Program-made: the position numbers and the translations under genes | Shown here: in pieces, positions 7,972-15,641 of the stretch | Layout: each line of letters starts with the position of its first letter | Numbering within the stretch: position 1 is the first letter of the stretch | Notes under the pieces: model-generated | The model's input: the letters and a program-made list of their open reading frames with translations, nothing else | Databases searched by the model: none | Told to the model about the DNA's origin: nothing | Origin: an uncultured Clostridia bacterium | GTDB lineage: Bacteria; Bacillota; Clostridia; Oscillospirales; CAG-272 | Reading direction: 5' to 3' | Assembly: GCA_944381075.1 (NCBI GenBank) | Contig: CALWJT010000003.1 | Coordinates: forward strand, 1-63,719 | DNA: 63,719 nucleotides

Positions 7972-9921
7972 TCATTTCCCTTCTTTGGCAAGCTGGATAA
8001 GAAGATCCGCCGCCACCTGCTCGGTTCTTTCTTTTGCTCCTTCATTCACCATATGCCATGCCGAATCATAGAAGAGCTCGTCGTCATAAATGCAGTCCTG
8101 ATAATCGGAAATGGAAATGATCCCCGGGATCGAGGTAAGGCTCTGCTCATAAGCGAGCATCTCCGACTCCGACACGCTCTCCATTCCGCTGCGCTGCATC
8201 GCCGCAAAGGAAAAATATACAGACCCGCCTTTTTCCGTGATCTTGGACACAAGCGCCGACAGCGCCTCCCCCGCAGAAGGGCGCGCGGAAAAAGAGCCGG
8301 AATAGCTGAACCGCTGTCCGTTCCAATAGCGGGCGGAAACGTCGTCTCCATACTTGTTCGTCGAAAGGGTCATCGCATCAAAGGATTTGAACCGGGAAAG
8401 CGGAAGCGATGCGCAGTAATCCGAAAAGGTGGAAAGCAGGTCGGAATACAGGGAAATATCGATATATTTCAAGAAATCATAGTCCGACTTGCGGAAATCC
8501 CAGAAGCGGTACCCGCAGCTCGCGCTTCCGAGCGTATATCCGCCCGGTTCCGGCGCCCACAGGACGATATCGCCCTGCTGGATAAAGTCCTCCGCAAGGT
8601 CAAAATACAGAAGCGAGGTGATATTCGCGTTTTCCCCGAAGTTGATGATCTCATATTCCCCGCCCAGCGCCTCGTCAAGGATGCCGCAATCAAAGCCGTA
8701 ATGCGCGCCGGAGCCTCCGATGATGATGAGCTTTTTCTTGTCCGCCGCCCATATCAGGCGGTCAAGGCTCGTTGCCGTATAGCTCTGCCATGTATCGGTC
8801 AGGGTATAAACGGTATTGATCCGGATATTGGCAAGACGGCTGCATCCGGAAAAGCTTTCCTCGCAGATCCCGTATGTCGATCCCGCCGTCCGCAGGGCGC
8901 CGTCGTACAGGACAACCGTCTCAAGGCCTGCACAGCCGTCAAAGGCGCCCTCCTCCACAAGGCTCACCGTTTTTGCAATCACGGCTTTTTTCATCGTACC
9001 GTTTGAAAACGCGCCCTTTGCGATCTTCTTCACGGTATGTCCGCCGATGCTCTCGGGGATCACCACGGTCTGCGCTGTGCCGGTATATCCCGTAATCGTC
9101 ACCGTATTGCCGGACACCTCATAGGCGAAATCCGACTCAGGCGTATTCTGCTCCCACATGCAGTAGAGCGTAAGCGTCGGCGCGCCGTCCGCCTGCGCTC
9201 TGCCGCCAAGGGAAACGTCCTCTCCCGTGCCGTCCGGCTTGGTATTGTAGCCGACGAGCGTATAGCCGTCGCGGCAGAAGGAGCCGTCCTCGATGCGCGT
9301 GCTGGGATTATGATAAAAAACAAGAGAAAAGGCTTCCCTGTCGGACGCGCCGGAGGAAAGCGCGCCGCCGTTCAGATCATAGACCAGCGTCATGCTGGTA
9401 TTGAGATAGATTGTCGTCTCATATGAGGCCTCGAACGAGTAGGTCAAAGCCTTGGAGACCGCATTCACCGGCTTGGCGGCCGTCGCGTTGGCGAGCGCGT
9501 CGCCCTGCGACCAGCCGTCGAACAGAAATCCGTCCTTCATCTTCGCCATGAGCGTCACCGTCTGTCTCGAACCGAGCCCGCGCTCCACTTCATATTCGAC
9601 CTCACAGGTCGCGGCGTTGTAGACGAGCGTTACATAATCGCCGATCTGCATATATTCGATGTCCAGCCCCGCATCGGGCGACGGGACCTCGCCTCCGCCG
9701 GAGGAGCTCGTCGTTTCCGAGGTGCCGGACGCTGTCGTCTGCTCTCCGGAGCCTATGGGCGCGGTCCCTGTCGTCTCCGGCGCATCGGTCCCCGTCGCCG
9801 TCTCCGTCGTCTCGGCGCCGCCAGACGACGCCGTCGTTTCCGACGGGTCCTTTGTGCAGGAAGCCAGCGCAAAAGCCGTCATGACGGCCATCATAAAAGC
9901 CAAAATTCTTTTGATCTTCAT
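7972..9921 (-). CDS. Lipoprotein with InlB-like repeat, LRR and C-terminal SGNH-like domain
   Basis: First gene of the MBOAT operon. The start is the ATG at 9921, with GGAGGG upstream; this yields a lipoprotein signal (lipobox LASC, Cys22) that the longer frame would bury. Order of modules in 649 aa: Ser/Thr/Gly-rich spacer (25-85), Listeria/Bacteroides-type (Flg_new/InlB B) repeats (about 95-260; YDLNGG, YTLVGYNTKPDGTG), BspA-type LRR (about 270-370) and an SGNH-like domain (about 395-649) with LIIIGGSGAHYG (Ser404) and YDSAWHMVNEG (Asp619, His623). The block I and V spacing matches the downstream SGNH protein, so they are paralogues with reversed module order. It is expected on the outer face of the membrane. 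Catalytic activity is inferred, not shown. Confidence 0.8.
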   Translation of the reverse strand: MKIKRILAFMMAVMTAFALASCTKDPSETTASSGGAETTETATGTDAPETTGTAPIGSGEQTTASGTSETTSSSGGGEVPSPDAGLDIEYMQIGDYVTLVYNAATCEVEYEVERGLGSRQTVTLMAKMKDGFLFDGWSQGDALANATAAKPVNAVSKALTYSFEASYETTIYLNTSMTLVYDLNGGALSSGASDREAFSLVFYHNPSTRIEDGSFCRDGYTLVGYNTKPDGTGEDVSLGGRAQADGAPTLTLYCMWEQNTPESDFAYEVSGNTVTITGYTGTAQTVVIPESIGGHTVKKIAKGAFSNGTMKKAVIAKTVSLVEEGAFDGCAGLETVVLYDGALRTAGSTYGICEESFSGCSRLANIRINTVYTLTDTWQSYTATSLDRLIWAADKKKLIIIGGSGAHYGFDCGILDEALGGEYEIINFGENANITSLLYFDLAEDFIQQGDIVLWAPEPGGYTLGSASCGYRFWDFRKSDYDFLKYIDISLYSDLLSTFSDYCASLPLSRFKSFDAMTLSTNKYGDDVSARYWNGQRFSYSGSFSARPSAGEALSALVSKITEKGGSVYFSFAAMQRSGMESVSESEMLAYEQSLTSIPGIISISDYQDCIYDDELFYDSAWHMVNEGAKERTEQVAADLLIQLAKEGK

Positions 9922-10024
9922 AAAGCAATCCCTCCGTATCATGCCGGCGCCGGCGTCTACGCTCGCCGCGGCAAATTCCATCGAGCCGAAAAATGTAGAT
10001 TTTCTATACCTTAGCTATATGGAA

Positions 10025-10053
10025 ATGATAGCACAAAATATACATCGCGTCAA
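10025..10053 (-). promoter_or_regulatory. Promoter of the MBOAT/SGNH operon
   Basis: Minus strand TTGACG (plus 10048-10053), 17-base spacer, TATCAT (10025-10030). It is divergent from, and about 75 bases away from, the rplI promoter. Confidence 0.65.
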
Positions 10054-10128
10054 TTCTTGTATCAGCCAAAAATCCTTCGGCGATTTTGTGGAAAAACACA
10101 AGAACCGAAAAAGATATTTCCGCGCCGC

Positions 10129-10157
10129 TTGATTTGTTTGAAAAGATATGCTATGAT
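10129..10157 (+). promoter_or_regulatory. Promoter of rplI-dnaB
   Basis: TTGATT (10129-10134), 17-base spacer, TATGAT (10152-10157); start expected near 10164, about 45 bases before rplI. Confidence 0.75.
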
Positions 10158-10208
10158 AAGAATATCAAAAAAATGACAGAAACGCTTCCGTAAGCGGAGG
10201 AGAGGGTT

Positions 10209-10658
10209 ATGAAAGTAGTATTGCTTTGCGATGTCAAGGGCCAGGGCAAAAAGGGAGAGGTCATCAGCGTATCGGACGGATATGCGAGGAATTTTCTGCT
10301 CCCGAAGAATCTTGCCGTACCGGCAGACAATAAAATTCTCAACGAATTAAAGGGGAAAGAGGAAGCAAGGCTGCGCCAAATCGAGCTCGACAAGCAGGCG
10401 GCGAGGGATACCGCGCAAAAGCTGCAGAGCATCGTCGTCAGGATCCGGGCACAGGCCGGCGCCGACGGAAAAATCTACGGCTCCGTCACGACCAAGGAGA
10501 TCGCGGAGCAGCTCGCCGCGCAGCATGGGATCGAGATCGACCGGCGGAAGATCACCTTATCCGAGCCCATCAAGGCATTCGGGACCTATACGCCGGAGGT
10601 CAAGCTCTATTCCGAGATCACCGGCAAGATCCACGTCGTCGTCTCCGATGAAAAATAA
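10209..10658 (+). CDS. rplI: 50S ribosomal protein L9
   Basis: Structural protein of the large ribosomal subunit that binds 23S rRNA at the base of the L1 stalk. The N-terminal domain begins [18 protein letters not shown] and contains the hallmark [13 protein letters not shown]; a long connecting helix (about 40-75) and a C-terminal domain ending HVVVSDEK follow. Length 149 aa is typical. The start is preceded by GGAGGAGAGGG. It is 50 bases upstream of dnaB, an arrangement conserved in Firmicutes, and shares its promoter. Confidence 0.97.
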   Translation: MKVVLLCDVKGQGKKGEVISVSDGYARNFLLPKNLAVPADNKILNELKGKEEARLRQIELDKQAARDTAQKLQSIVVRIRAQAGADGKIYGSVTTKEIAEQLAAQHGIEIDRRKITLSEPIKAFGTYTPEVKLYSEITGKIHVVVSDEK

Positions 10659-10708
10659 ACGGAGCTGCCGTCCGGCACGCTGCGCAAGCGCAGCGGAAAG
10701 GAGAATCC

Positions 10709-12040
10709 ATGTCTGAGAATCAAAGGAGCCTCCCGTGTGCGCTGGAGGCGGAGCAGTCCGTGCTCGGCGCGATTTTAATCGATCCGAACTGCTTTTCCGA
10801 CCTTACAGACATCATCCGCAGGGAGGATTTTTATCTTGCAGAGCACGGTGAGATCTTCGACGCCATGTACGATCTCTTCGCCAAAAACCGGGAGATCGAC
10901 CTTGTCACGCTCATTGACACGCTCGTTTCCCGCGGCGTCTACAACGAGGAAGAAAGCAAAAAATACATCAAAATCATCGCAGAGACCGTACCTTCTGCCT
11001 CGAATGTCCTCGATTATGCGCAGATCGTCAAGGACAAAAGCCTTCTGCGCTCGCTGATCGCCGCCTCGGACGAGATCCGGGACATGGCGTTTTCCGCGCA
11101 GGGGGACGTCAAGGATATCATTGACAGCGCCGAGCAAAAGGTGTTTTCCATCGCGCAGGGCAGCGAGGTCCGCGGATTCGTCCATATCCGCGAGGCGATC
11201 AGCCGCACATATGCAAGGCTCGACCTGCTCGCCAAGGACAAGGCCGCCGCCTCCGGCACGCCGACGGGATATTCCGCTCTCGACCGCACGCTCGTCGGAC
11301 TCGGCGAGGGAGATCTCGTCCTCGTCGGCGCGCGCCCCGGTATGGGAAAGACAAGCTTCGCGATGAACATCGCCGCCAATATCGCAAAATCCACAAAAAA
11401 GAACGTCTGCGTGTTCTCGCTCGAAATGTCGGCGGAGCAGCTCGCCTCCCGCATGCTGTCGAGCGAAGCGCTCGTAGACAGCTATGCCATCCGTTCGGGA
11501 GAACTGTCGCCGGAGCAGTACAAGAAGCTCGCCGACGCCGCAGCGGAGCTTTCCGGCTGTCCGATCCTTATCGACGACACGACGGGGCTTACCGTTACCC
11601 GCATGAAAGCGCGGCTGCGCCGCGTCAAGAATCTCGGCCTTGTCGTCGTCGACTATCTGCAGCTGATGCAGAGCGAGCGAAAGACCGACAGCCGCGTGCT
11701 GGAGGTCGGCGATATCTCGCGCGGGCTGAAGCTGCTCGCCAAGGACCTGAAGGTGCCGGTCATCTGCTGCGCACAGCTCTCCCGCGGACCGGAAAGCCGC
11801 ACGGACAAGCGTCCGATGCTTTCCGACCTGCGGGATTCCGGCGCCATCGAGCAGGACGCCGATATCGTCCTCTTTCTCTACCGCGAAGAATACTACAAGG
11901 AGCCGGAGGAGGGCGAGCAAAGCACGGCGGAATGTATCGTCGCCAAAAACCGCCACGGCGCGACCGGAACGGTCAAGCTCGGCTGGATCGGGCAGTTCAC
12001 CAAATTCATCACGCAGGATTTCGAGCATGAAGAATACTGA
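10709..12040 (+). CDS. dnaB: Replicative DNA helicase DnaB (DnaC of Bacillus)
   Basis: Hexameric 5'-3' helicase that unwinds DNA at the replication fork. The N-terminal DnaB domain (about 5-105) is followed by a linker and a RecA-like motor with Walker A GARPGMGKTS (207-216), Walker B LGLVVVDYLQLM and the C-terminal DLRDSGAIEQDADIVLFLYR. 443 aa, normal. AAAGGAG lies upstream of the ATG. The end overlaps tilS by 14 bases, so these genes form one transcription unit with rplI. Confidence 0.97.
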   Translation: MSENQRSLPCALEAEQSVLGAILIDPNCFSDLTDIIRREDFYLAEHGEIFDAMYDLFAKNREIDLVTLIDTLVSRGVYNEEESKKYIKIIAETVPSASNVLDYAQIVKDKSLLRSLIAASDEIRDMAFSAQGDVKDIIDSAEQKVFSIAQGSEVRGFVHIREAISRTYARLDLLAKDKAAASGTPTGYSALDRTLVGLGEGDLVLVGARPGMGKTSFAMNIAANIAKSTKKNVCVFSLEMSAEQLASRMLSSEALVDSYAIRSGELSPEQYKKLADAAAELSGCPILIDDTTGLTVTRMKARLRRVKNLGLVVVDYLQLMQSERKTDSRVLEVGDISRGLKLLAKDLKVPVICCAQLSRGPESRTDKRPMLSDLRDSGAIEQDADIVLFLYREEYYKEPEEGEQSTAECIVAKNRHGATGTVKLGWIGQFTKFITQDFEHEEY

Positions 12041-13379
12041 CGCCGCAGCGCTGACAGCCAAGGTCCTTGCCGCCTGTGAAAGATACGGGTTCTACAAAGC
12101 GGAAGAAAAGACCCTTGTCGGCTTTTCCGGAGGCGCGGATTCCGTCTGTCTGCTCCATGTGCTCTGCCGGATGCTCGGGACAGAGCGCATTAGGGCGGTC
12201 CATGTCAACCATATGCTCCGCGGCGCCGACGCAGACGCCGACGAAGCCTTTTGCCGGAAGTTCTGCGCCGAGCGCGGGATCCCGCTTGTCATAAGGCGCG
12301 CCGATGTCCGCACGCTTTCCGGCGGGACGGGGATCGAGAACGCCGCGCGGGATATCCGCTACCAAATCTTTTCCGAAGAAGCAGAAAAGCTGGGATGCGC
12401 TACCGTTTCCCTTGCGCATACGGCGAGCGACAACCTCGAAACCATGATTTTTTATCTCTGCCGCGGAACAGGGCTTTCCGGACTTTCCGGCATCCCGCCG
12501 ATGCGCATGCTGGACGGACGGTCGGTCGTCCGTCCGCTCATCGCCTGCACAAGGGAGGAGATCCTCCGCTGCCTTGAGGAAAATGGGCTTCCTTTCCGCA
12601 CGGACGCCTCCAATCTCGACACGGACTATACCCGAAATTTTATCCGCCGCGTCATTGTCCCACAGCTCAAAAAGGTCAATCCGGCAGCGGAGGAGAATGC
12701 CGCGGCCGCGGCCGCGGCCGCGGCGGAGGCTGCGGCCTTTGTCCGGAAGGAAGCCTCGCGTTTTCTTTCCGCATACGCGCAGGAAAATGCTGCCCCTCTG
12801 CGCGAGCTTTCTCTCCTTTCTCCCGCTGTGTTCTACGAAGCGGCAGAAATCTTATATCAAAGCGCCGGCGGGAAAGTCCTTTCCCGCGCACAGGCGGAAG
12901 CCGTAAGAGGACTCGTCCTTGACCGGAAAAAGGGAAAGCGCATCACGCTCTCCGGCGGGATCTTAGCCGCGGCAGACGGGGACCGGCTCGTATTCACGGC
13001 TTCCGGCGGACAGGAGGCGCCGGCGTTCTCGATCCGTCTGAGGGAGGGAAAAAATATGCTGCCCCACGGCGGTCTGCTTTATATCGGCAGGGCGCCGTCC
13101 GACGCGGAACGTGCCGGAGCACGCTTTTCGGCGTATGTCCGTCTCCCCGCGCAGGCGCTGGACGCCCTGTATGCCAAAAGCCGCAGACCCGGCATGCGCT
13201 ATCGGACGGGCGGCATGACCCGCAGCCTCAAAAAACTCCTCTGCGGCGCGCCGTCCGACACAAAACGATATCGTCCTGTCATCTGCAGGGACGACAGGAT
13301 CCTCTGGTTTCCCGGACTCGGTCCCGCAGACGGACTGGAGGACGGGGAAAAGGCAGACCTCTATTACCTTGAAATCTGA
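12027..13379 (+). CDS. tilS: tRNA(Ile)-lysidine synthase
   Basis: Essential enzyme that converts C34 of the CAU-anticodon tRNA-Ile to lysidine using ATP and lysine. The PP-loop signature SGGADS is at residues 34-39; later blocks HVNHMLRGADADADEAFCR, AHTASDNLETMIFYLCRGTG and the C-terminal TilS domain (RPGMRYRTGGMTRSLKKLL) complete the protein (450 aa). An alanine run around residues 223-235 is encoded by a GCCGCG-repeat (about 12698-12730), a possible slippage site. It overlaps dnaB and is followed 22 bases later by hpt; tilS-hpt pairing is conserved in Firmicutes, though ftsH, which usually follows, is absent here. Confidence 0.96.
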   Translation: MKNTDAAALTAKVLAACERYGFYKAEEKTLVGFSGGADSVCLLHVLCRMLGTERIRAVHVNHMLRGADADADEAFCRKFCAERGIPLVIRRADVRTLSGGTGIENAARDIRYQIFSEEAEKLGCATVSLAHTASDNLETMIFYLCRGTGLSGLSGIPPMRMLDGRSVVRPLIACTREEILRCLEENGLPFRTDASNLDTDYTRNFIRRVIVPQLKKVNPAAEENAAAAAAAAAEAAAFVRKEASRFLSAYAQENAAPLRELSLLSPAVFYEAAEILYQSAGGKVLSRAQAEAVRGLVLDRKKGKRITLSGGILAAADGDRLVFTASGGQEAPAFSIRLREGKNMLPHGGLLYIGRAPSDAERAGARFSAYVRLPAQALDALYAKSRRPGMRYRTGGMTRSLKKLLCGAPSDTKRYRPVICRDDRILWFPGLGPADGLEDGEKADLYYLEI

Positions 13380-13401
13380 ACGCTGTATAAGGAGAAATCG
13401 T

Positions 13402-13956
13402 ATGGACCTACAAAAAGACATTCAGAAAATCCTGATATCCGAAGAGGAGCTCGCGGCCATCGTAAAGCGGCTCGCGGAGGAGATCGACCGTGACTACGCC
13501 GGAAAAAAGCTGCTTCTCGTCGGCATCCTCAAGGGCTCCGTCGTTTTTATGGGCGATCTTATGAAGCATTTGAAGACTCCTTTGCAGATCGATTTCATGA
13601 AGGTATCCTCCTATGGAGCCGGCACCCGCTCATCGGGATACGTAAAAATCACGCTCGATCTTCTGCGCGATGACCTGGAAAGCACGGATATCCTCATCGT
13701 CGAGGATATCATCGACAGCGGAAAGACTCTTTCCGCGCTCACCAAGATGTTAGACGCGCGAGGCGCGAGAAGCGTGCGGACCTGCACGCTTCTCGACAAG
13801 CCGTCGAGAAGGGAGGTCCCGTTCACGCCGGATTACATAGGTGCGGAGATCCCGGACGAATTCGTCGTCGGATACGGACTTGACTACGATGAGGATTACC
13901 GTATGCTGCCGTTCGTCGGCGTGCTGAAAGAAGAAATTTATCGAAAAAAATCATAA
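13402..13956 (+). CDS. hpt: Hypoxanthine phosphoribosyltransferase
   Basis: Purine salvage: makes IMP (and GMP) from hypoxanthine or guanine and PRPP. The start is the ATG at 13402, with GGAG at 13391-13394; this gives 184 aa, the usual size, whereas an in-frame start at 13369 would overlap tilS. GILKGS (41-46) is the pyrophosphate loop and VEDIIDSGKTL (100-110) the PRPP-binding motif; FVVGYGLDYDEDYRMLPFVG near the C-terminus is typical. It closes the rplI-dnaB-tilS-hpt unit. Confidence 0.96.
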   Translation: MDLQKDIQKILISEEELAAIVKRLAEEIDRDYAGKKLLLVGILKGSVVFMGDLMKHLKTPLQIDFMKVSSYGAGTRSSGYVKITLDLLRDDLESTDILIVEDIIDSGKTLSALTKMLDARGARSVRTCTLLDKPSRREVPFTPDYIGAEIPDEFVVGYGLDYDEDYRMLPFVGVLKEEIYRKKS

Positions 13957-14026
13957 AAGCATGAGAAAATCCCTCTTCTCCATCGACAAAAAGACATAGA
14001 TGCCGAATGGAAGGGGGGAGTTTTTC

Positions 14027-14242
14027 TTGAAAAAATGGATCGCGCCGCTCCTTGTCCTCGCGCTTGCCGTGCTGATCATCCTGTGCGGAAAGCATATCAC
14101 GGAGGCCGTCTTAAGACGTCCGCAGGACAGACAAAATCGAAGCGTCTCCTATTCCATAGCGGAAATCACGTCCCTCAGCCCGGCCTTACCCTGCCCCGCA
14201 GACACGGCCGTCAAAGTCTGCAAAGACATATCGATGCAATAA
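14027..14242 (+). CDS. Small membrane-anchored protein, TTG start
   Basis: Unrecognised 71-aa protein. A strong AAGGGGGGAG site (14011-14020) sits 6 bases before a TTG at 14027, giving MKKWIAPLLVLALAVLIILC, a single N-terminal membrane span (about 4-20), followed by a short external tail. An in-frame ATG at 14000 has the ribosome binding site inside the frame and is unlikely. It lies between hpt and a lipoprotein-like gene, and might be co-transcribed with both. Confidence 0.55.
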   Translation: MKKWIAPLLVLALAVLIILCGKHITEAVLRRPQDRQNRSVSYSIAEITSLSPALPCPADTAVKVCKDISMQ

Positions 14243-14256
14243 AACCGGAGGCCGCC

Positions 14257-14970
14257 ATGAAAAAATTTGCTGTCGTATGCTTGTTCTTATGTCTGTTCCT
14301 ATGCTGCACTGCCTGCCGCGGCGCCTCCTTCGTTCCCGGAGGCGGAACCAAGACGCCCTTCCCCGCCGATTCGCAAACAGCAGCGCGGACGCCCGCCGCC
14401 TCCTGCGAAGAAGCAAGCGGCGTCCCCCACCCAGAAACGGGATCGAAAACCGAACCGGAGCCGATATGCGTGCCGGCGTCCCTTTCCCGCGCCGAATGGA
14501 TGAGGATCCCCTATCGGGACGGCGGGACGCTCAGCCGCCTCGGCGGGGAGCCGCTCGCTTCCGAGTCCGCCTATCTTCCCGTATTCTGCCTTCCTGTCCG
14601 CAGTGAAAAGCATCTGTCCCGCCTGATGTCCGAAATGGAAGTTTATGCAGAGGAAACGGGATACCGCTTCGATGCGCAGCCGTGGAGGACGGCGGCTTCT
14701 CTCCTGAAGAAAAACCAAAAGGTTTTCCTTTTGGAGATCCCCGCGCCCAGCGGTTCCATACGCTACCGCTTAAAGGAAGTAACCGTACTTCCGGAGCGCG
14801 ACGGACTTGACGTCACGTTCCAGCGCCTTGTTCCCGCGGTCAGCACGGACGATATGGCGTCATGGCTGGTTTTTTTGTGCGTCGACAAAGCCTATTCGAG
14901 CACGGATCGGATAAACGTCACATTTGAGGAGGCGGCCTTCGGGGGCTCCTCCTGCTCCGCAGAAGGATAA
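14257..14970 (+). CDS. Putative exported lipoprotein of unknown function
   Basis: I do not recognise the family. CGGAGG at 14246-14251 fixes the ATG at 14257 (237 aa), giving a basic-hydrophobic signal followed by LCCTAC, an imperfect lipobox (Cys at about 19). A Thr/Pro/Ser-rich spacer runs to about residue 70, and the remaining ~165 residues form a soluble alpha/beta-looking domain (LPVRSEKHLSRLMSEMEVYA, LDVTFQRLVPAVSTDDMASW) without motifs I can assign. The preceding small membrane gene ends 14 bases upstream; a strong terminator follows. Confidence 0.65.
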   Translation: MKKFAVVCLFLCLFLCCTACRGASFVPGGGTKTPFPADSQTAARTPAASCEEASGVPHPETGSKTEPEPICVPASLSRAEWMRIPYRDGGTLSRLGGEPLASESAYLPVFCLPVRSEKHLSRLMSEMEVYAEETGYRFDAQPWRTAASLLKKNQKVFLLEIPAPSGSIRYRLKEVTVLPERDGLDVTFQRLVPAVSTDDMASWLVFLCVDKAYSSTDRINVTFEEAAFGGSSCSAEG

Positions 14971-14975
14971 AGAGC

Positions 14976-15003
14976 AAAAAAGGGAGGCGGCGCCTCCCTT
15001 TTT
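14976..15003. terminator. Bidirectional intrinsic terminator
   Basis: A6-GGGAGGC, loop GGC, GCCTCCC-T5: a strong hairpin between the convergent lipoprotein gene (plus) and DUF4375 gene (minus). Confidence 0.9.
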
Positions 15004-15006
15004 ACA

Positions 15007-15486
15007 TTAGAGTCGATCGAAAAAGCGTTTATGCTTTCGGATATACGCAGCGTTCCGTGCGGTAAGATCATCTTCATATTCATAAAACGCCTTGTCGCAT
15101 TCGTCCAGCGCCGCCTCGACCTCTTCGTTTTCCAGACGGTCCAGAAGCGCCGCGCATTCCTCCGAAACGGTGGGAAGAGGATGGACACCCAAGGCGGACA
15201 GCGCCGACGCGCAGATGTTCGCCGTCCTGACCGCGCCGATTTCCATAAAAGCCGGTACAAGCCTATCCCAGAACCGGCCGGCGGTATTATAAAAAAACTG
15301 CGAGAAGCCGCCACCATTTACTTCCGTCTCCAGTTTCTGGGTGATATAGAGTACTCTTTCCACAGCATTGAGTTTTTCCATGAAAGCACCGTCATCGCAC
15401 TTTTCACAGACGGCATGATAGACCTTGATGACCATATCATCATTCTGTGCGGCTCTTCTCTTTTTCCATCTATCGAAAAAACGCAT
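15007..15486 (-). CDS. DUF4375 (DMP19-like) family protein
   Basis: Small soluble protein of unknown function. The ATG at 15486 with GAGGAGG upstream gives 159 aa; the longer frame reads through GC-rich non-coding DNA. The family hallmark is ETEVNGGGFSQFFYNTAG (about residues 74-91), the same motif as in DUF4375/DMP19 proteins, where a Neisseria member is a DNA mimic; there is no reason to assume that activity here. The C-terminal part is Glu/Asp-rich (LENEEVEAALDECDKAFYEYEDD). It is monocistronic between two terminators. Confidence 0.75.
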   Translation of the reverse strand: MRFFDRWKKRRAAQNDDMVIKVYHAVCEKCDDGAFMEKLNAVERVLYITQKLETEVNGGGFSQFFYNTAGRFWDRLVPAFMEIGAVRTANICASALSALGVHPLPTVSEECAALLDRLENEEVEAALDECDKAFYEYEDDLTARNAAYIRKHKRFFDRL

Positions 15487-15562
15487 ATTTTTCCTCCTCG
15501 GATCCCGCCGTGGTCGAGAGCCCATCGCCGCACGCCCCGTTCCGGACACCGAACGCCCCTTA

Positions 15563-15596
15563 AAAAAACCGCAGAGAAAAATCTCTGCGGTTTTTT
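15563..15596 (-). terminator. Terminator of proS
   Basis: CCGCAGAGA (15569-15577) pairs with TCTCTGCGG (15582-15590), flanked by A and T runs; on the minus strand it follows proS by about 45 bases. Confidence 0.88.
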
Positions 15597-15641
15597 ACAA
15601 AGAGAGATCGAAGGCCGCATAAACCAGCCTCAGCCTGCCCA

